A stretch of DNA of 64,000 nucleotides from Bradyrhizobium erythrophlei (GTDB lineage Bacteria; Pseudomonadota; Alphaproteobacteria; Rhizobiales; Xanthobacteraceae), in NCBI GenBank assembly GCA_900129675.1, contig FSRD01000004.1, positions 1-64,000 of the forward strand, in the 5' to 3' direction. The position numbers and the translations under genes were made by a program. The notes under the pieces were generated by a model. That model was not told the DNA's origin. It saw nothing but the letters and a program-made list of their open reading frames with translations, and did not search any database. Each line of letters begins with the position of its first letter. Positions within the stretch are counted from its first letter, which is position 1. Positions 59,967 through 64,000 of the stretch are shown here, one piece after another.

Positions 59967-61427
59967 CTAGGAGCGTGTCCGAATAGTCGCTGTTCAATTC
60001 TGAGCGAGTCTGATTCAACCTTGGGCTATGAGCAAGTATTTTCGCCCCTGGAATATCGATCAGACGCTGCTTCTGCCGCCGAATGTGCAGGACTTCGTGC
60101 CGAAAGGCCATGTCTCGCGGTTTATCGTTGAACTGGTGCGGGAGAGCCTCGATCTCAAGGAGATCACGGGCAGCTATGTGAGCGGGCTCGGGCAGCCGCC
60201 GTTCGACCCGCGCATGATGGTGGCGCTTCTGCTGCACGGCTATGCGAGTGGGCTGTATTCATCGCGGCGGATCGCGAAGGCCTGCCGCGAACGGAATGAT
60301 TTTGTAATGATTGTCGCGCTCGATCCGCCGGATTTTCGCACGATCAGCGACTTCCGCAAGCGGCATTTGAAGGCGCTCGGCGCACTGTTCCTGCAGGTTC
60401 TGAAGTTGTGCGAGACGGCAGGGCTGGTCAAACTCGGCCATGTCGCGCTGGATGGCACGAAGATCAAAGCGAACGCGTCGAAACATAAAGCGATGAGTTA
60501 TGAGCGCATGAAGAAACGCGAGGCGGAATTGAAAGCCGAGGTCGCTCGCATGCTGGCGGCCGCTGAGGCGGCGGATGCTCAGGAGGACGAGACTTTCGGC
60601 AAAGACAAGCGCGGCGACGAGCTGCCGGATTGGGCTGGCGACAAGCAGAAGCGGCTGGCCAAGATCCAGCAGGCGATGGCGGCGCTGGAGGCCGACGCCA
60701 GGCTGGCCGCGGAGGAAGAGCGTCGCATCGAGGCCGAAAAGGAACAGCAGCGCCAAGCCGAAGGCCGCAAGAAGCCGGGCAAACCGGCGGCGCCGGCATC
60801 GGACCAGCCTGATCCCAAGTCGCAACGCAACTTCACCGATCCGGAAAGCCGCATCATGAAGTCGAAGGATGGCTTCGTTCAGGCCTATAATGCCCAGGCC
60901 GCCGTCGACGCGGGCGCCCAGATCATTGTCGCGCACGAACTGACGCAGTGCGGCAACGATCAGGGCCAGCTGGTGCCCCTGATCGAGGCCATCGAGAACA
61001 ATCTCGGCCGCAAGCCGGAGCAGGCCTCAGCGGACTCCGGCTACTGCAGCGAATCCAATCTCGAAGCGCTCGAAGCCCACGGCGTCGACGGCTACGTCGC
61101 GCCCGGACGCGCCAAGCACCCGACAGCCGCGAACGGAAAAATCGGCGGACCGCTGACCCAACGGATGCGAAAGAAGATCGACGACGGCGGCTTCGAAACA
61201 CCCTACCGATTGAGAAAGCAAGTGGTCGAACCGGTGTTCGGACAGATCAAACAGGCGCGCGGCTTCCGCCAGTTCCTGTTGCGAGGCCTAGAGAAAGTGC
61301 GCGCCGAATGGGCCATGATCTGCACGGCCCACAACCTCCTCAAGCTGTTCACCCTCGCAAAGGCCGCCTGAGCCGACTATCCTGCAATAAATGCCCGGTC
61401 GCGACCGCTATCTGGACGGGCTCCTAG
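59967..61427 (+). mobile_element. IS1182-family insertion sequence with CTAG target duplication
   Basis: Element 59971-61423 is flanked by CTAG on both sides (59967-59970, 61424-61427), as expected from the four-base palindromic target of this family. Ends are GAGCGTGTCCGAATAG on the left and the imperfect complement CTATCTGGACGGGCTC on the right. Confidence 0.85.
60028..61371 (+). CDS. IS1182-family transposase
   Basis: 447 residues. MSKYFRPWNIDQTLLLPPNV, LLLHGYASGLYSSRRIAKAC, Asp in GHVALDGTKIKANASKHK, a long charged coiled-coil insert (KREAELKAEVARMLAAAEAA onward), Asp in EQASADSGYCSESN and Glu in KQVVEPVFGQIKQARGFRQF. Intact DDE set. A recent insertion judging by its clean ends. Confidence 0.92.
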   Translation: MSKYFRPWNIDQTLLLPPNVQDFVPKGHVSRFIVELVRESLDLKEITGSYVSGLGQPPFDPRMMVALLLHGYASGLYSSRRIAKACRERNDFVMIVALDPPDFRTISDFRKRHLKALGALFLQVLKLCETAGLVKLGHVALDGTKIKANASKHKAMSYERMKKREAELKAEVARMLAAAEAADAQEDETFGKDKRGDELPDWAGDKQKRLAKIQQAMAALEADARLAAEEERRIEAEKEQQRQAEGRKKPGKPAAPASDQPDPKSQRNFTDPESRIMKSKDGFVQAYNAQAAVDAGAQIIVAHELTQCGNDQGQLVPLIEAIENNLGRKPEQASADSGYCSESNLEALEAHGVDGYVAPGRAKHPTAANGKIGGPLTQRMRKKIDDGGFETPYRLRKQVVEPVFGQIKQARGFRQFLLRGLEKVRAEWAMICTAHNLLKLFTLAKAA

Positions 61428-61438
61428 GGGGATCGGTG

Positions 61439-62998
61439 GTGAAGAAATTCCCAGTAGGCATGATTGGAGAGAAAGCCGTGTTGATCGCATCCGAGGCCGC
61501 AGCTCAAGACTTTGTAATCGAGGAGACGACCGTCGCCGGCATTCAGCAGGCGCTGCAGACCAATGCCAGGACGGGCCGCCAGATCGTCCAGGCCTATCTT
61601 GATCGGATTGCCGCATACGATCACAAAGGTCCAGCGTTCCATTCGATTCTGACGCTGAGTCCGAAGGCTCTTGCGGAGGCGGACCGGCTCGACGCCGAAC
61701 GAGCGACTGGAGCGCCCGTAGGACCGCTGCATTGTGTGCCGCTGGTGCTCAAGGACAACTACAACACCGCCGATCTGCCGACCACAGGTGGCTCGGCGTC
61801 GCTTGCCGGAATGCAGCCGCCGGCGGATGCCTTCGTGGTCGCCAAGCTGCGTAAGGCTGGCGCGATTATCCTCGGCAAGTCCAACATGCACGAATTCGCG
61901 CTATCAGGCACGACAGTGAGCTCACTCGGTCGCCAGACGCTTAATCCTTATGACCTGACGCGAACGCCCGGAGGCTCGAGCGGCGGAACGGGTACGGCGG
62001 TGGCCGCAAACCTGGCACTCGCGGGCACCGGCAGCGACACGGTGAACTCGATCCGGTCGCCAGCTTCGGCCAATGCCCTGGTCGGGATTCGTCCGACCAA
62101 GGGTCTTTTGAGCCGTGCCGGGATCATGCCGGTCTCTGAAACCCAGGACGCGATCGGGCCAATCACGCGCACAGTTGCGGACGCAGCGCGGCTTCTGGAG
62201 GCCATGGCGGGGTACGATCAGAGCGATCCCTCGACGGCATGGAGCTTCGGCAACACACCAACCAGCTATGTCCAATTCCTCAAACCGGATGGCTTGCGCG
62301 GCGCCCGCATTGGGCTCCTGAAGACACTGCTCGGGAGCGGTCCCGAGCACCAGGAGGTGAACAGCGTGATCGCCACGGCAATGGTTGCTTTGAGGAGCGC
62401 GGGAGCCGAGTTAATCGAGCTTGACGCGCCTGCTCTGGATGCCAGCAAGCTCAATGCCGACAATGACGTCCAGAAGTATGAGTTCAAGACGCTGTTGAAC
62501 GCCTATCTCGCTGCTATCCCCAATGCGCCAGCAAAGTCACTCGCCGAGATCATCGCGTCCGGCAAGTTTCACAAGCCTTCGCTGGAGAAATTCCTGTCCA
62601 GCGCGGAAAGCTTCGCGAACGGCTTGGATGAGCCGGACTACAAGGAAAGGCTGCGTCGAAACCAGCGCACAAGGCAGGTACTGATTTCGGTTTTTGCCGA
62701 GCACAAACTCGACGCCCTGGTCTATCCACTCCAGAAGCGGCTGGCCGTGCCGTTAACCGAACTTAATCAAGCCGACCGCAACGGTATTCTCGCCTCAGTT
62801 ACTGGGTTTCCGGCCATCACCGTACCAGCTGGTTTCTCTCCGCCGACCGCCACAGCCCCGCTGGGCGTGCCGGTCGGAATGGATATTCTGGGAAAGCCGT
62901 GGAGCGAGGGGCGCTTGATCGAGCTGGCTTATAGCTTCGAGCAGGAGGTGCACGTTCGCAAGCCGCCGAGCAGTGCGCCCGCGCTGCTCAGGCAATGA
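61439..62998 (+). CDS. Amidase (amidase-signature family), secreted
   Basis: 519 residues from GTG 61439 (GTG 61436 also possible), only 12 bases from the end of the IS1182 copy. VKKFPVGMIGEKAVLIASEA is a plausible signal peptide, cleaved near AAAQD. Ser-cisSer-Lys triad: Lys in VPLVLKDNYNTADLPTTGG, cis-Ser in TPGGSSGGTGTAVAANLAL, nucleophile Ser in GSDTVNSIRSPAS. The ordinary GTDTGGS sequence is GSDTVNS here. Hydrolyses a carboxamide in the periplasm. Its native promoter is probably separated by the insertion. Confidence 0.88.
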   Translation: MKKFPVGMIGEKAVLIASEAAAQDFVIEETTVAGIQQALQTNARTGRQIVQAYLDRIAAYDHKGPAFHSILTLSPKALAEADRLDAERATGAPVGPLHCVPLVLKDNYNTADLPTTGGSASLAGMQPPADAFVVAKLRKAGAIILGKSNMHEFALSGTTVSSLGRQTLNPYDLTRTPGGSSGGTGTAVAANLALAGTGSDTVNSIRSPASANALVGIRPTKGLLSRAGIMPVSETQDAIGPITRTVADAARLLEAMAGYDQSDPSTAWSFGNTPTSYVQFLKPDGLRGARIGLLKTLLGSGPEHQEVNSVIATAMVALRSAGAELIELDAPALDASKLNADNDVQKYEFKTLLNAYLAAIPNAPAKSLAEIIASGKFHKPSLEKFLSSAESFANGLDEPDYKERLRRNQRTRQVLISVFAEHKLDALVYPLQKRLAVPLTELNQADRNGILASVTGFPAITVPAGFSPPTATAPLGVPVGMDILGKPWSEGRLIELAYSFEQEVHVRKPPSSAPALLRQ

Positions 62999-63038
62999 TT
63001 TTTCCTGCCCGGCGGCAGGCTCTCCGGATCCCATCGCC

Positions 63039-63301
63039 ATGCCGCAAGCTTTCTATTTTCATCTCGAGGGTCTAACTTCAGTCGAAGACAAGCATGGCCT
63101 GCAACTGCCGGATCCTAAACACGCCAACGATCACAGCAGGACGACCGCATCCAAACGCGCATGGAGTACGCGACCCCAGTGTCGTTGTCGACGAACGAGG
63201 CGCTGAGATTCATCGAGAGCCCGTCTTTCCAAAAAGGTCAAGGCGTTATTGTGATTGAAGAGCAAAACGCAAAACTCTGGACCCGCATAGTCGGGCGTTA
63301 A
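63039..63301 (+). pseudogene. Small DUF6894-like protein, frameshifted
   Basis: ATG 63039: MPQAFYFHLEGLTSVEDKHG, LQLPDPKHAND, the start of a DUF6894-type protein (FHL, then D-x-x-G-x-x-LPD). The likely end, DPSVVVDERGAEIHREPVFP, is in another frame from about 63170. One or two bases have shifted. Low certainty. Confidence 0.35.
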
Positions 63302-63360
63302 AAACTTGGCGCAAATCTGCGTCGCCGGGCTTTGTGGCGCAAGCTAGCTCGGTGGACCAA

Positions 63361-64000
63361 TCAGTACCACCCGCGCTTTATGCTCGCCCCGAGCATCTCA
63401 TCGTAAAGATCGATGCGGCGGTCGCGCAGAGGCTGATTGAAGTTGTTCAGCACGCGCTTCCGGCGGGCATCCGACAGGTTCAGTTCGGCGTAGATAATTT
63501 CCGCTTCAGTTTTGCTCGCAGGACCCGCGAGCGGGAACCCTGTATGGCTGACGATCAGGCTGCATCCCAGAAAGGGCTGGTCGCGCTCCACGCCCACGCG
63601 GTCGGCCGTGGCGACATACATGCTGTTGGAATGTGCGCCGCCCATCGCGAGGATATTCGCCATGACTAGCGTGTTCGCGGGCTGGTCTGGCATGGGAACC
63701 CAGTTGGTTGGCACGCAAAGAATGTCTGCGCCTTGCAGCGCCGCCAGCCGATAGGTTTCCGGAAAACAGCCATCGTAGCAGATTGCCACCGCCATTCGGC
63801 CGAACTCAGTCTTCCATACGGGGACGCCGAGATCGCCGGGTTCGAAGAACAGGTTCTCCGCGCCCCATAGATGTACCTTTCGATAGGTACCGATGAAGCC
63901 GTCTGGCCCGACGATCGCGGCGCTATTGTAGAGCGCGTCGCCCGCTCGCTCGCAGATGCCGGCAACGATCACGGCGCCGTGCCGGCGGGCCGCTTCCAGC
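63361..64000 (-). CDS. Carbon-nitrogen hydrolase (nitrilase superfamily), partial
   Basis: The gene enters from beyond the right edge; 213 residues are visible. Catalytic Lys in GTYRKVHLWGAEN, nucleophilic Cys in AVAICYDGCFPETYRLAALQ; the Glu lies outside the window. VPTNWVPMPDQPANTLVMAN and RVGVERDQPFLGCSLIVSHT are typical of amidase/N-carbamoyl hydrolases. The end (LYDEMLGASIKRGWY) is normal. With the neighbouring amidase it suggests amide breakdown, but the two genes converge and are not an operon. Confidence 0.9.
   Translation of the reverse strand, partial: LEAARRHGAVIVAGICERAGDALYNSAAIVGPDGFIGTYRKVHLWGAENLFFEPGDLGVPVWKTEFGRMAVAICYDGCFPETYRLAALQGADILCVPTNWVPMPDQPANTLVMANILAMGGAHSNSMYVATADRVGVERDQPFLGCSLIVSHTGFPLAGPASKTEAEIIYAELNLSDARRKRVLNNFNQPLRDRRIDLYDEMLGASIKRGWY

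Noticed and set aside
1..64000. CRISPR arrays and tRNA genes
   Set aside because: No regularly spaced repeats and no cloverleaf with a T-loop GGTTCGAATCC-type signature were seen, including next to the integrase remnant.

Overview
The window is high-GC alphaproteobacterial DNA. Its core genes (7Fe FdxA ferredoxin, RpoH with an RpoH box, MaoC hydratase, Crp/Fnr, carbohydrate ABC systems) and a large set of very short conserved proteins with CxxC pairs, SPW repeats, DUF2171 or DUF1488 domains are what I would expect from Bradyrhizobium or a close relative. That placement is an inference from protein families; no marker gene was compared. No rRNA, tRNA or CRISPR array was recognised.

Layout. 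(1) 1-8673, + strand: a pentose/deoxyribose uptake and catabolism operon: deoC end, two-domain aldehyde dehydrogenase, RbsD/FucU-type mutarotase, ribokinase, two ABC permeases, binding protein, ATPase. The first and last complete genes each carry a one-base frameshift. (2) 8674-12300: a frameshifted HExxH peptidase, an IS110 transposase, IS110 tail debris and a group II intron that has lost almost all of its reverse transcriptase. (3) 12300-20700: an accessory stretch of small conserved proteins, truncated genes and a 45-bp repeat. (4) 20800-28010: a run of small detoxification or aromatic-type enzymes (two AhpD-like proteins, isochorismatase-like hydrolase, broken VOC protein, flavin disulfide reductase, SDR, PEP-mutase/isocitrate-lyase-like protein, RidA, muconolactone-isomerase-like protein). 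(5) 28010-36540: M15-like peptidase, LysR regulator, a rearranged segment with a second partial LysR copy fused to a split membrane-fusion-protein gene, then an intact RND pump and adaptor. The same 19-bp inverted repeat lies upstream of the RND gene and inside the enzyme cluster.

(6) 37000-49300: three insertion elements (an rve-type integrase element, an IS5-type element with a translational frameshift, IS110) among a DUF2235 protein, a Crp/Fnr regulator and a decayed tartrate locus in which the dehydrogenase is intact, the transporter is deleted internally and the glycerate-kinase gene is cut to 47 codons. (7) 49850-57070: small proteins, a fatty acid hydroxylase, a truncated pterin dehydratase, FdxA, a cysteine-rich MarR regulator divergent from rpoH, zinc-finger and DUF1488 proteins. 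(8) 57180-64000: a wrecked type I restriction locus (hsdM/hsdR), abutting serine and tyrosine recombinase ends, an IS1182 element flanked by CTAG just upstream of an amidase, and the end of a carbon-nitrogen hydrolase.

Taken together it looks like a chromosome segment heavily eroded by mobile elements. About a dozen genes are truncated or internally deleted, which sequencing error cannot explain; several others have only single-base indels, which could be either decay or base-calling errors.
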